The notes: a model not told the origin generated them from the letters alone. A stretch of 64,000 nt of DNA from Bog-793 sp963803025 (GCA_963803025.1 CAWDKZ010000022.1:12585-76584); one strand, 5' to 3'; shown: positions 53,760-63,384, counted from the stretch's first letter. Numbers and translations are program-made.

Positions 53760-54577
53760 AACCGTCCGACGAACCCGGCGATCAGTAGGGCGAGGGCGGG
53801 GGCAGCGGCGGCGCCGGCCTCGAGCACCTCGACGTGGTCGATCGGCGCGTGGGTGACACCCGCGGCGTGGTTCGTGACGAGCGAGACGCCGAGCACCGCG
53901 GCGCCCAGGTGACGCGCCGCGATCGCTTCGAGGGTGGTCGACATCCCGACGAGCTGCGCGCCGGCACCGTGCAGCATCGCGATCTCGGCGGGCGTCTCGT
54001 ACTGGGGTCCGGCGAGGCCCGCGTAGACACCTTCAGTGAGCGAGGGGTCGACCTCGCGGGCGAGGTCGCGCAGTTCCGCGGAGTAGAGCCCGGTGAGGTC
54101 GATGAAACGCGGTCCGTACTTCTTCGGTGGCGGCGGTCCCGAAAGCGGCGACGCGCCGGTCAGGTTGATCTGGTCGCGGATGAGCACCGCCTGGCCCCGA
54201 TGCATCGCCGGGTCGAGACCGCCGGCGGCGTTCGTGAGGACGACGACCGGGCATCCGGCGAGCACCGCGACGCGGATTGGGTGGACGACCTCCGCCGGGG
54301 AGCGTCCCTCGTAGAGGTGGACCCGGCCGAGGAGGACGAGAACTCGTCGGCCGCCGACGTCGACCGAACGGATGGCTCCTTCGTGACCGGCGACCGTCGG
54401 CCGGGAGAACGCTGGGAGCTCCCCGGTCGAGAGCTCGGTCTCGGTCGTCCCGAGCTTGGCCGCGGCATCCTGCCATCCCGAGCCGAGGACCACCGCCGCG
54501 ACGTGGTGGACGCGGCCGATCCTCTTGGCGAGCACCTCCGCGGCCCACTCGGCGAGCTCGTAGGGGTCGAGCGTCAT
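53756..54577 (-). CDS. punA: Purine nucleoside phosphorylase
   Basis: A 273-residue trimeric-type PNP. VVLGSGWQDAA (phosphate loop), AGHEGAIRSVDVGGRRVLVLLGRVHLYEG, VVLTNAAGGLDPAMHRGQAVLI and GPQYETPAEIAML (purine-binding Glu) are present, as is LVGMSTTLEAIAARHLG. It splits inosine or guanosine into base and ribose-1-phosphate. ATG 54577 lies about 22 nt after TAGCGT (minus 54605-54600) with GGAA nearby; a TTG at 54640 would add a non-conserved polar leader. The mutase gene follows with a 4-bp overlap, so product and next enzyme are co-expressed. Confidence 0.94.
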   Translation of the reverse strand: MTLDPYELAEWAAEVLAKRIGRVHHVAAVVLGSGWQDAAAKLGTTETELSTGELPAFSRPTVAGHEGAIRSVDVGGRRVLVLLGRVHLYEGRSPAEVVHPIRVAVLAGCPVVVLTNAAGGLDPAMHRGQAVLIRDQINLTGASPLSGPPPPKKYGPRFIDLTGLYSAELRDLAREVDPSLTEGVYAGLAGPQYETPAEIAMLHGAGAQLVGMSTTLEAIAARHLGAAVLGVSLVTNHAAGVTHAPIDHVEVLEAGAAAAPALALLIAGFVGRL

Positions 54578-54855
54578 CGTGTTTCCAGCATCGCCCGCGA
54601 CGCTACCGTTTCGCGATTTGTGCTGGTTGGTTTCGCTCAAGTCGCTGGGGCCGGGCGCGGCGCGCGGCGCCCCTTGGAGGAGACGGGCCTGCGGCGCGCC
54701 GTCGACTCCGCGGCACCCGCAGCCGCGGCAGTCCTGGTTGTCGGGGATTGGTCAAGCGAGATCACGTCCGGTTGGCGGCTTGCGCCTTCTCGGCTGCCGG
54801 ACATCCGCCTCGGTTCGGCGAGGCGCCATGCGTCGGCGGCAGCTGCGCTGTCTCG

Positions 54856-55473
54856 CTAGGTACCGAAGAGCCGGTCCCCGAAGTCGCCAAGGCCGGGGAC
54901 GATGTAGGCGTGTTCGTTCAGCCCTTCGTCGAGCGCGGCGGTGTAGATCTCGACCGAGGGATGGGCGTCCGTGAGGTGGCGGACCCCCTCGGGAGCGGAG
55001 ACGACCGACACGAGCGAAACGTTCCTGGCTCCGGCTTGGAAAAGGGCGGTACAGGCGGCCGTCGCGGAACCTCCGGTCGCGAGCATCGGGTCGAGCAACA
55101 GGACGAGCCTGCCTTGGAGCGGGGGGAGCTTGGAGTAGTAGAGCGACGGCTCGAACGTCGCGTGATCGCGCTCGAGCCCGATGTAGCCCACCGGGACCTC
55201 CGGGAAGAGCTCCGTGACCGCCTCGAGCATGCCGAGCCCGGCACGCAGGATGGGGACCGCGACGAACGTCGACGCGATGCGCCGGCCGGTCGTCGACTTG
55301 ATCGGCGTCTCGACCTCGACGGTCTCGGTCGCGGCCGAGCGCGTCGCCTCGATGCAGAGCACCAGGGCGAGCCGCTTCGACAGGACGCGGAAGAGCGGTG
55401 GGGGCGTCGACCTGTCCCTCAGCGCGGTGAGCAGCGAGTGCGCGAGCGGGTGGTCGACGACATGCAGTGCCAC
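54856..55473 (-). CDS. upp: Uracil phosphoribosyltransferase
   Basis: A 205-residue UPRTase, the usual family length when begun at GTG 55473 (GGAG 8 nt upstream). VDHPLAHSLLTALRD opens the protein, PILRAGLGMLEAV is the conserved middle element, and LLLDPMLATGGSATAAC is the PRPP loop. GLNEHAYIVPGLGDFGDRLFGT is the uracil-binding C-terminus. It converts uracil, including that released by psuG, to UMP. The open frame continues in phase for 86 codons upstream to ATG 55731. Confidence 0.94.
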   Translation of the reverse strand: MALHVVDHPLAHSLLTALRDRSTPPPLFRVLSKRLALVLCIEATRSAATETVEVETPIKSTTGRRIASTFVAVPILRAGLGMLEAVTELFPEVPVGYIGLERDHATFEPSLYYSKLPPLQGRLVLLLDPMLATGGSATAACTALFQAGARNVSLVSVVSAPEGVRHLTDAHPSVEIYTAALDEGLNEHAYIVPGLGDFGDRLFGT

Positions 55474-55748
55474 AGGGGGTCTCCGTTCTTCTCGGGTGGG
55501 ACCTACGCCCCTGGGGTGCGAGGTGGTCCCGTCCCCCAAGAATGAGCACATCCGGTGCGGTGTCGGCGTCGCGGTCGTTTCGGGCGCGTCCCGGGTCGCG
55601 CACCCCACGGGCTCGACCGTCGTCGCCGTCGCGCGTCCGAGCCCGGCGCGAAGCCCGACACGCACTTCGGCGAGATCGCGGGGATCGCCGTTCGTTCCCG
55701 TCGCGCCGACGATGCTCCCGTCATCGGCCACTCCACGGTTCGGCGCGC

Positions 55749-55776
55749 ACGTGCCGCGGCACGTTGTTGCATCCTA
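55749..55776 (-). promoter_or_regulatory. Candidate upp promoter with palindromic operator
   Basis: A perfect 16-bp palindrome, ACGTGCCGCGGCACGT (55749-55764), sits where transcription would start from TAGGAT on the minus strand (55776-55771). That geometry suits a dimeric repressor. The upp leader would then be ~290 nt. Apart from this element and the upp reading-frame extension, 55474-55867 shows nothing I can name. Confidence 0.45.
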
Positions 55777-55867
55777 GGGCGTCGCTGTGCGAGCCCAGGA
55801 CGGAAAAGCGCCTTGCGAAGGCCCTTATGCGGCGAGGCGCGTCGATACCGCTGGCGGTGACACCGAC

Positions 55868-55873
55868 TAGAAC
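55868..55873 (+). promoter_or_regulatory. -10-like box (TAGAAC) of the glycerophosphodiesterase gene
   Basis: TAGAAC(T) ends 6 nt before GTG 55880 with no ribosome site between, matching the leaderless pattern though with a weaker sixth base. Confidence 0.35.
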
Positions 55874-55879
55874 TCAGCC

Positions 55880-56737
55880 GTGGCGAACCCGTGGCTCGAG
55901 CGGCGCGTGCTCGCCTACGCGCACCGGGGGGGCGAGAAGGAAGCCCCGTCATCGACGCTCGACGCGATCGAACGCGCCTGCGCGCTCGGAGCGACGGGGA
56001 TCGAGCTCGACGTCCACGCCACCCGCGACGGCGTGCTCGTCGTCGGCCACGACCCGACCCTCGATGGGACGACGAATGGCTCAGGGGTGATCGCCGCTTG
56101 CACGCTCGGGGAGATCCGACGTCTCGACAACGCCTACTGGTTCGTCCCCGGCGAAGGCACGGTGCGCGACCGCCCGGTCGATCGGTACACCCTCCGTGGC
56201 CGCGCCCCAGCCGACCGGCGCTTCGCGGTGGCGACGCTCGACGAGGTGCTGGAGATGACCACCGGTGTTCTCCTCAACCTCGACATCAAGCAGACGGCAC
56301 CCGTCGTCCTCCCCTACGAGGAAGCGCTCGCCCGGGCGCTCGCGGCGCACAATCGGCGTGACGACGTCATCGTGGCGTCGTTCTTCGACTCGGCGACGGA
56401 GGCGTTTTTGAGATACGCGCCGCACGTCGCGACGTCGCTCGGCCAGAACGCCGTCGTCGGCTTCACGCAGGCCGTCGCGCGTGGCGACACGCCGGATCCC
56501 TCGTTGTCACGGCACGCCGCCATTCAGGTGCCACCGAGCTTCTTAGGAATCGAGCTCGTCACCGAGCGTTTCGTCGAGGCGGCGCACGCGCTCGGCCTCG
56601 CGGTGCACGTGTGGACGATCGATGAGCCGAGCGAGATGGCGCGTCTCTGCGCGCTCGATGTCGACGGGATCATGACGGACCGTCCGAGCGTGCTCATCGG
56701 CGTGCTCGACGGTCTCGGTGTCGCCTGGAGACCGTAG
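55880..56737 (+). CDS. Glycerophosphodiester phosphodiesterase
   Basis: A 285-residue TIM-barrel GDPD. VLAYAHRGGEKEAPSSTLDAI carries the catalytic HRG, GIELDVHATRDGVLVVGHDP the metal Glu/Asp and second catalytic His, and LLNLDIKQ the third metal ligand. HVWTIDEPSEM and VDGIMTDRPSVL close the barrel. There is no signal peptide, so it works in the cytosol on glycerophosphodiesters from lipid turnover, releasing glycerol-3-phosphate and an alcohol. Confidence 0.92.
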   Translation: MANPWLERRVLAYAHRGGEKEAPSSTLDAIERACALGATGIELDVHATRDGVLVVGHDPTLDGTTNGSGVIAACTLGEIRRLDNAYWFVPGEGTVRDRPVDRYTLRGRAPADRRFAVATLDEVLEMTTGVLLNLDIKQTAPVVLPYEEALARALAAHNRRDDVIVASFFDSATEAFLRYAPHVATSLGQNAVVGFTQAVARGDTPDPSLSRHAAIQVPPSFLGIELVTERFVEAAHALGLAVHVWTIDEPSEMARLCALDVDGIMTDRPSVLIGVLDGLGVAWRP

Positions 56738-56789
56738 CCTGAGGGGAACTCGACGTGTGTCGTCGAGGACCGAACGCGGTGGCGAAGAG

Positions 56790-56873
56790 CTAGCCGTGAC
56801 CGCAGTTCGGCTTCTTGCCGTGATTTGCCTTCTTCCTCTTCCGCAGCTTCCGCTTGTTCGTCTTCTTCGACAT
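56790..56873 (-). CDS. Small ribosomal protein, bL37-like (27 residues)
   Basis: I translated this by hand. ATG 56873 to TAG 56790 encodes 27 residues, about half of them Lys or Arg, starting MSKKTNKRKLRKRKKANHG and ending KKPNCGHG. The KANHGK-PN core matches the mycobacterial large-subunit protein bL37, a 24-residue peptide seen in actinobacterial ribosome structures. Two Cys/His-type residues at the end (CGHG) are extra. TACACT lies 9 nt upstream. Genes of this size are normally missed. The call rests on that motif, size and charge. Confidence 0.8.
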   Translation of the reverse strand: MSKKTNKRKLRKRKKANHGKKPNCGHG

Positions 56874-56882
56874 GGCCCCGGC

Positions 56883-56909
56883 AGTGTAGCCGAGGCCTGC
56901 GAGTAGCCT
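56883..56909. promoter_or_regulatory. Divergent promoters of bL37 and ychF
   Basis: TACACT on the minus strand (56888-56883) lies 9 nt before the bL37 ATG. TAGCCT on the plus strand (56904-56909) lies 8 nt before the ychF GTG. The two start codons are only 44 bp apart. Confidence 0.5.
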
Positions 56910-56917
56910 CGACGTCC

Positions 56918-57994
56918 GTGGAACGCATCGGCCTCGTCGGGCTGCCGAACTCCGGCAAGTCCTCGTTGTTCAACGCGCTGACCGGCGCGCACGTGCCGGT
57001 CGCCCCGCATCCGTTCACGACGACCGAGACCTCCGTCGGCGTCGCCCACGTCGCCGACGCCCGGCTCAGCGCGCTCGCGGCGATGAGCGCCAGTCGCAAG
57101 GTCGTCGAGGCGACGGTCGAGGTGGTCGACATCGCCGGCCTCGTCGCCGGCGCCGAACGCGGCGAGGGCCTCGGGAACCGATTCCTCGCGGGGATCCGCG
57201 AGGTGGACGCGCTCTGTTTCGTCCTGCGCAGCTTCGCCGACGAGTCGGTTCCCGGGGAGAACGACCCGCTCGCCGCGCTCGGCGTGCTCGAGCTGGAGCT
57301 CGTGCTCGCCGATCTCGCCTCCCTGGAGAGTCAGCTCACGAAGCAGCAGAAGGCGGCGCGGGCCAATCCCGCGCTCGCCGACGCGTCCCACGCGATGGAG
57401 GCCGCGCAGGCCGTGCTCTCGTCCGGCGTGCCGCTGTATCGATCGACGCTTGCCGCAGGGGACAAGGTCCTGCTCGCGCCGCTGTTCCTCCTCACGAACA
57501 AGCCCTTCTTCTGCGTCGTCAACCTTGGAGAGGACGAAGTCGCCGGGGCCGAGGACGTGCTCGGACCCGTCGTCGTCGAGCTCGGCGGGCACGCGACGGT
57601 TCTCGGCGTGAGCGTCGAGCTCGAAGCGGAGGCCCGCGCCCTCGAACCCGGTGAGCGCAGTGAGCTCCTCGCGGGCCTGGGACTCGGGGAAGGTGCGCTG
57701 CCACGCGTCGCGCGGGCGCTGTTCGACGCCATCGGACGTTGGACCTTCCTCACGACAGGGGAGAAGGAGTCGCGCGCCTGGACGTTTCGCGAGGGCGCCA
57801 AGGCGCCCGAGTGCGCGGGGGTGATCCACTCCGACCTCCAGCGGGGGTTCATCCGAGCCGAGGTGATCCGCTGGGACGAACTCGTCGAGATCGGCTCTTG
57901 GGCGGCGGCGAAGGCTGCCGGGCGTATCCGCCTCGAGGGCAAGGACTACGAGGTCCAGGACGGCGACACCCTCGAGATCCGCTTCAACGTCTGA
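56918..57994 (+). CDS. ychF: Ribosome-binding ATPase YchF (Obg family)
   Basis: A 358-residue P-loop protein. GLVGLPNSGKSSLFNAL is Walker A, the G2 region is HPFTTTETSVG, VVDIAGLVAGAERGEGLGNRFL is G3, and NKPFFCVVN carries the altered G4 that gives ATP preference. A coiled-coil insertion follows (LASLESQLTKQQKAARAN), and a TGS domain ends the protein (RAWTFREGAKAPECAGVIHSD ... LEIRFNV). YchF associates with ribosomes in stress-linked translation control. The GTG start is fixed by the promoter at 8 nt. Confidence 0.95.
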   Translation: MERIGLVGLPNSGKSSLFNALTGAHVPVAPHPFTTTETSVGVAHVADARLSALAAMSASRKVVEATVEVVDIAGLVAGAERGEGLGNRFLAGIREVDALCFVLRSFADESVPGENDPLAALGVLELELVLADLASLESQLTKQQKAARANPALADASHAMEAAQAVLSSGVPLYRSTLAAGDKVLLAPLFLLTNKPFFCVVNLGEDEVAGAEDVLGPVVVELGGHATVLGVSVELEAEARALEPGERSELLAGLGLGEGALPRVARALFDAIGRWTFLTTGEKESRAWTFREGAKAPECAGVIHSDLQRGFIRAEVIRWDELVEIGSWAAAKAAGRIRLEGKDYEVQDGDTLEIRFNV

Positions 57995-58075
57995 TCTGGG
58001 CTCCGGGTGATGGGATGGGCGACCGGCACCGGGTTACCGTTCACCGGCGCAGAGGTCTTCGTACGGGAGGTCGGC

Positions 58076-58405
58076 GTGGCCTGGCTGTTGCGAGGAGGTG
58101 ACGTGCTCGCGAGCATCGAGCTCGCGCGGTCCCCGGGGCGTCGCGCGATCGGCCTGATCGGCCGGAAGCGGCTCGACGGGGGCCTTCTCCTCGAGCCCTG
58201 CCGGGTGATCCACACGATCGGGGTGCGGTTCCCGATCGACGTCGCGTACCTCGACCGTTCGGGAGTCGTGATCGGCATCCGCAGGTTCCGGCGATTTCGG
58301 ATCGGTCTGCCGCGCCGACGCGCCCGTTCGGTCCTCGAGGCCGAGGCGGGGGCGTTCGAGCGATGGCGGCTCGCCGTCGGGGACACCTTGGAGACCAGGG
58401 AATGA
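58076..58405 (+). CDS. DUF192 family protein
   Basis: A 109-residue protein if started at GTG 58076, which has GGGAGG 5 nt upstream; the longer frame from GTG 58007 lacks such a site. SPGRRAIGLIGRKRLDGGLLL followed by IHTIGVRFPIDVAYLDRSGVVIGI fits the DUF192 beta fold. The WMKNT-type signature is degenerate here (VIHTIG). The function of the family is unknown. Its stop overlaps the rsmI ATG (ATGA), so the two are coupled. It has no signal peptide, whereas many DUF192 proteins are exported. Confidence 0.75.
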   Translation: MAWLLRGGDVLASIELARSPGRRAIGLIGRKRLDGGLLLEPCRVIHTIGVRFPIDVAYLDRSGVVIGIRRFRRFRIGLPRRRARSVLEAEAGAFERWRLAVGDTLETRE

Positions 58406-59301
58406 CCGGCGCGCCCGCGTCCCGGCGCACCCGCGCCGCCCGACGGGGCGCGCTCGTCGTCGTCGCGACACCGATCGGCAACCTCGCGGATCTGTCGCCG
58501 CGGGCTGCCGAAGTGCTCGCGGCGGTCGACGTGGTCTGCTGCGAAGACACGCGTCACACCGGGAGGCTGCTCGAGCACGTCGGCGTGCACGCCAAGAAGC
58601 TCCTCGCCGTGCACGCGCACAATGAGGTCGAACAGATCGGTGTCGTCCTCGACCTACTCGGCGCGGGTGCCGACGTCGCGCTCGTCTCCGACGCCGGGAC
58701 ACCGGTCATCTCCGACCCCGGGGGACGACTCGTCGCAGCGGTGAGCGACGCCGGCTTCGACGTGCGCGCGATTCCAGGGCCGTCGGCGGGACTCGGTGCC
58801 CTGGTGGTCAGCGGCTTCGACGTGAGCCGCTTCCGTTTCGAGGGGTTCCTGCCCCGCAAGGGAACCGAACGCCGGTCACGCCTCGAGGAGATCGCCGCGT
58901 CACCGTGCCCGACGGTCGTCTTCGAGGCACCGAACCGCGTCGCGAGGACCCTCGGGGACATTCTCGCCGCGACGGGGGCGGATCGCCGCGTCGTCGTCGC
59001 GCGTGAGCTCACCAAGCTGCACGAAGAGGTGTTCCGGGGCCGCGTCGGCGAGGCGTTCGCGCGGGCGAACGAGACCGAGCCCCGCGGCGAGCACGTCCTC
59101 GTCGTCGACGCGGCACCGGACCGTCCGCCGCGCCCGGCGGCCGACGTCCGCGCGGCGATCAGCCGTCTCGTCGCCGCCGGCGTCGGCCTGCGCGACGCCA
59201 CGACGGCGGTCGAGGTGCAGCTCGGCGTCGCCCACCGCGTCGCCTACGCGGCCGCGCTCGAGTTGCGCGGGACCGCGGAAGCGAAGCGGACGGTGGGCTG
59301 A
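58402..59301 (+). CDS. rsmI: 16S rRNA (cytidine1402-2'-O)-methyltransferase
   Basis: A 299-residue tetrapyrrole-methylase-fold enzyme. LVVVATPIGNLADLSPRAAEVL, CCEDTRHTGRLLEHVG, ALVSDAGTPVISDPG and IPGPSAGLGALVVSGF are the RsmI blocks, and FEAPNRVARTL with ARELTKLHEEVFRG follows. It 2'-O-methylates C1402 in the ribosomal decoding centre. ATG 58402 overlaps the DUF192 stop by 4 bp; the longer frame is a shadow of that gene. Confidence 0.94.
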   Translation: MTGAPASRRTRAARRGALVVVATPIGNLADLSPRAAEVLAAVDVVCCEDTRHTGRLLEHVGVHAKKLLAVHAHNEVEQIGVVLDLLGAGADVALVSDAGTPVISDPGGRLVAAVSDAGFDVRAIPGPSAGLGALVVSGFDVSRFRFEGFLPRKGTERRSRLEEIAASPCPTVVFEAPNRVARTLGDILAATGADRRVVVARELTKLHEEVFRGRVGEAFARANETEPRGEHVLVVDAAPDRPPRPAADVRAAISRLVAAGVGLRDATTAVEVQLGVAHRVAYAAALELRGTAEAKRTVG

Positions 59302-59349
59302 GCCGTTCTGCGACACGGTCACTTCGTCGAGCCATCTGTGCCCGGCCGG

Positions 59350-59355
59350 TACGCT
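59350..59355 (+). promoter_or_regulatory. metG -10 box (TACGCT)
   Basis: TACGCT ends 6 nt before GTG 59362. The upstream GTG 59338 would precede the transcript start, so GTG 59362 is chosen. Confidence 0.5.
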
Positions 59356-59361
59356 GGCGAG

Positions 59362-60920
59362 GTGTCCGATCGGTTCTTCGTTACCACGCCGATCTACTAC
59401 GTCACCGACCGTCCCCATCTCGGGACCGCCTACACGACGATCGTCGCCGACGCGTTCGCGCGCTGGCACCGGCTCGTCGGGGACGACGTGTTCTTCCTCA
59501 CCGGAGTCGACGAGCACGGCCTGAAGATCGCCCGGGCCGCCGAGGCCCAGCAGATGGATCCACAGGCGTGGGTCGACATGATGAGCGCCCACTTCGAACA
59601 GGCGTGGCGCGCGCTCGACATCTCCAACGACGATTTCATCCGCACGACAGAGTCGCGCCACGCCAGGGCCGTGCAGCGGTTCGTCGAGGCGATCTACGAC
59701 AACGGGTTCATCCACAAGGGCAACTACACCGGGTGGTACTGCGTCGCCTGCGAGGCGTACTACTCCGCCGATCAGCTCGCGCCCGGAGAGCTCTGCCCGG
59801 TCCACGAGAAGCCCGTCGAATGGCTGACCGAGGAGAACTACTTCTTCGAGCTGTCGCGCTTCGCGCAACGGCTCACCGACTGGTACGCGTCCGCTCCCTC
59901 GGCCGTCATCCCCGAGTCGCGTCGCAACGAAGCGCTCGGCATCATCAGGCAAGGGCTCGAGGACATCTCGATCACGAGGACGGCTTTCAACTGGGGCATC
60001 CCGGTTCCCTGGGACGAGGCGCACGTCGTCTACGTCTGGTTCGACGCCCTCGTCAACTACGCCACCGCGATCGGCTACGGCGAGGACGAGGCTCGGTTCG
60101 CTCTGTGGTGGCCGGCGGTGCACCACCTCATGGCCAAGGAGATCGTGCGGTTCCACTGTGTGTGGTGGCCGGCGATGTGCATGGCGGCGGGCATCGACCC
60201 GCCGCGCCAGGTGATCGCACACGGTTGGCTCCTCGTCGGGGGCGAGAAGATGGCGAAGTCGAGGGCGAATCAGATCGACCCGGTCGCCCTGGCGGCCGAC
60301 GTCGGCGTCGACGCCCTCCGCTACCACCTGCTCCGGGACGTGGTGCTCGGTCTCGACGGCGACATCACCTACGAGGGACTCGTCGGTCGCTACAACGCCG
60401 ACCTCGCGAACAACCTCGGCAACCTGCTCCAGCGGGTGACGGCCGTCGTGCAGTCGAAGTGCGGCGGCATCGGACCCGCGCCGCGCGCGGCGGGTGCCGG
60501 GAACCGACTGGCAGGGCTCGCCGCCGAGACGGTCGACGCTGTCCGTGAGGCCTGGGTACGGGCAAATCCCCACGAGGCGCTCGAGGTGACGTGGCGGCTC
60601 ATCCACGAGGCGAACGTGGAGCTCGAGAGCCGCGAGCCGTGGAAGCTGCCGCCGGGTGACGAGGTCGACGGCATCCTCGGCGACGCGCTCGAGGTTCTCC
60701 GCATCGTCGCGATCCTCGCCTCGCCGGCGATGCCGCAGGCATCGCAAACGATCTGGCGGAGGCTCGGCCTCGAGGGCGAGGTCGCCGCGCCGGGGCAGGC
60801 CTCGGCCGGCGACGGCGCGCTGGGTTGGGGCGGCTATCCCGGCGGACGACCCGTCGAGAGGACGGCGCCGCTGTTCCCGCGCCGCGAGCCGGCCGACCCG
60901 TCCGGGACCGGCAGCCGCAG

Positions 60921-60924
<4 letters not shown>
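59362..60924 (+). CDS. metG: Methionyl-tRNA synthetase
   Basis: A 520-residue class I synthetase. FFVTTPIYYVTDRPHLGTAY contains the HIGH motif as HLGT. The zinc/knuckle region has YCVACEAYY and LCPVHEKPVEW. The KMSKS loop is KMAKSRANQIDP near residue 295, and NLLQRVTAVVQ starts the anticodon-binding helical domain. The C-terminal tRNA-binding (EMAP-like) domain of longer MetRSs is absent. It charges tRNA-Met with methionine. Its TGA overlaps the tatD ATG (ATGA), giving the operon metG-tatD-rsmA-ispE. Confidence 0.95.
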
Positions 60925-61751
<827 letters not shown>

Positions 61752-61756
61752 CGCTG

Positions 61757-62626
61757 GTGACGGAGCAGCGACCGCTCGGGCGGCGCGAGCTGCGCGCGCT
61801 CCTCGAGTCGCGTGGCATCTCTCCGAGGAAGGCCCTCGGGCAGAACTTCGTCGTCGACCCCAATACCGTCGAGCGCGTCGCGCGGCTCGCCGGAGTCGGC
61901 GCGGGGGACCGAGTCGTCGAGGTGGGAGCCGGTCTCGGTTCGCTGACGGTCGCGCTCGCCCGCACCGGGGCCGAGGTGACGGCCGTCGAGATCGATCACC
62001 GGCTCGTCTGCGAGCTGCCGTCGCTCGTCCCGGGCACCGTCCGAGTCGTCGAAGCCGACGCGCTCAGATGCGACTGGGACGAGATCCTCGCCACCCCGGG
62101 TGGGCCCGGGGCGACGTGGGTGCTCGTCGCCAACCTGCCGTACAACGTGGCGACTCCGCTCGTGGTCGAGGTGCTGAAGGCGGTACCGGTCATCGGCCGC
62201 ATGCTCGTCATGGTCCAAGCCGAGGTGGGTGCGCGCCTTACTGCTGCGCCGAGCAGCCGCGCCTACGGAGCCGTGACCGTCCGCGTCGCCTACTTCGCGA
62301 CGGCGCGTGTCGTCGGGCGAGTCCCACCCGACGTCTTCTATCCGCGACCGAGAGTCGACTCGGTTCTCGTGGCGATCGAGCGGCGGGCCCAGCCCGCGGT
62401 CGGACCCGAGATCGCAAGCTACGGTGAGATCGACGAGCTCGTTCGTGCCGGATTCGGCGGTAGGCGGAAGATGCTCCGTCGCTCGCTCGCCGCGCTCATC
62501 GCCCCCGAGGTCTTCGAAGCCGCAACTGTCGACGCACGGCTGCGCGCCGAGCAGCTCGACGTCGTGGCGTGGGGCAAGCTGGCGGCATGGCGAAGGCTGA
62601 TCGAACGCTCGCGCCCGCCAAGCTGA
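61757..62626 (+). CDS. rsmA: 16S rRNA (adenine1518/1519-N6) dimethyltransferase
   Basis: A 289-residue KsgA-type enzyme. ALGQNFVVDPNTVERV, the SAM loop VVEVGAGLGSLTVALA, acidic VTAVEIDHRL and the catalytic NLPYNVATPLV motif are diagnostic. VFYPRPRVDSVLVAI and RRKMLRRSL are the C-terminal hallmarks. It dimethylates two adjacent adenines in helix 45 as a late check in 30S assembly. GTG 61757 is 5 nt after the tatD stop. Its 3' end overlaps ispE by 40 nt. Confidence 0.95.
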   Translation: MTEQRPLGRRELRALLESRGISPRKALGQNFVVDPNTVERVARLAGVGAGDRVVEVGAGLGSLTVALARTGAEVTAVEIDHRLVCELPSLVPGTVRVVEADALRCDWDEILATPGGPGATWVLVANLPYNVATPLVVEVLKAVPVIGRMLVMVQAEVGARLTAAPSSRAYGAVTVRVAYFATARVVGRVPPDVFYPRPRVDSVLVAIERRAQPAVGPEIASYGEIDELVRAGFGGRRKMLRRSLAALIAPEVFEAATVDARLRAEQLDVVAWGKLAAWRRLIERSRPPS

Positions 62627-63384
62627 CGCGGACCTTTCGCGTCACCGGGCGACGCGACGACGGCTATCACCTCGTCGAGGCAGAGATGGTCGCCCTCGAT
62701 CTCGCCGACGAGCTCGAGTTCGCCGAGGGCGAAGGTCTCGATGTCGTCGACGCCATTCGGTGGATCGGCCCCGGGCAAGCCGAGGCGACGTTGGCGGCGG
62801 TTCCCGTCGGAGAGAACCTTGTCGTGCGGGCCCTCGGGCTCGTCGGCCGGACCGCCCACGTCCGGCTCGTGAAGCGGATCCCCCCGGGGGCGGGTCTCGG
62901 CGGGGGCTCTTCGGACGCCGCGGCGGTGCTGCGCTGGGCTGGCGTCCGGGATCACCGGCTCGCGTCTCGTCTCGGCGCGGACGTCCCGTTCTGTCTACTG
63001 GGTGGTCGTGCCAGGGTGCGCGGCATAGGCGAGATCGTCGAACCGTTGGTTCCGGCGGACGTGACGGTCGTCCTCGTCACCCCGGCCTTCGGCGTGTCGA
63101 CGACGGCGGTCTACGCCGCGTTCGACGAGGTCGGCGCGCCACCCCGCGGGGCCTCGATGAACGATCTGGAGAAGGCCGCGCTCGTCGTTGAGCCGCGGCT
63201 CGCGCGGTACCGAGACCTACTTGCGGAGGCATCACAGCAGCGGCCGATGCTCGCGGGGAGCGGCGCAACCTGGTTCGTCGAGAGCGAACCACGCCGTGCG
63301 CCGCGGATCGCCGGCGAGGTGCGAGATGCGATCGTGTCGACAGGGTTGCGCGCGGTCATCGAGATCGCGCGCGCGGTCGGATGA
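62587..63384 (+). CDS. ispE: 4-diphosphocytidyl-2-C-methyl-D-erythritol kinase
   Basis: A 265-residue GHMP kinase. The N-terminus LAPAKLTRTFRVTGRRDDGYH matches the family APAKxNxxLxVxxxRxDGYH block, with the Asn replaced by Thr. The ATP loop is IPPGAGLGGGSSDAAAVLRW, and LAGSGATWFVE is the third GHMP motif. It is the fourth step of the MEP isoprenoid pathway. ATG 62587 lies 40 nt inside rsmA; GTG 62569 is an alternative. It is somewhat shorter than the ~280-300 residues typical of the family. Confidence 0.92.
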   Translation: MAKADRTLAPAKLTRTFRVTGRRDDGYHLVEAEMVALDLADELEFAEGEGLDVVDAIRWIGPGQAEATLAAVPVGENLVVRALGLVGRTAHVRLVKRIPPGAGLGGGSSDAAAVLRWAGVRDHRLASRLGADVPFCLLGGRARVRGIGEIVEPLVPADVTVVLVTPAFGVSTTAVYAAFDEVGAPPRGASMNDLEKAALVVEPRLARYRDLLAEASQQRPMLAGSGATWFVESEPRRAPRIAGEVRDAIVSTGLRAVIEIARAVG

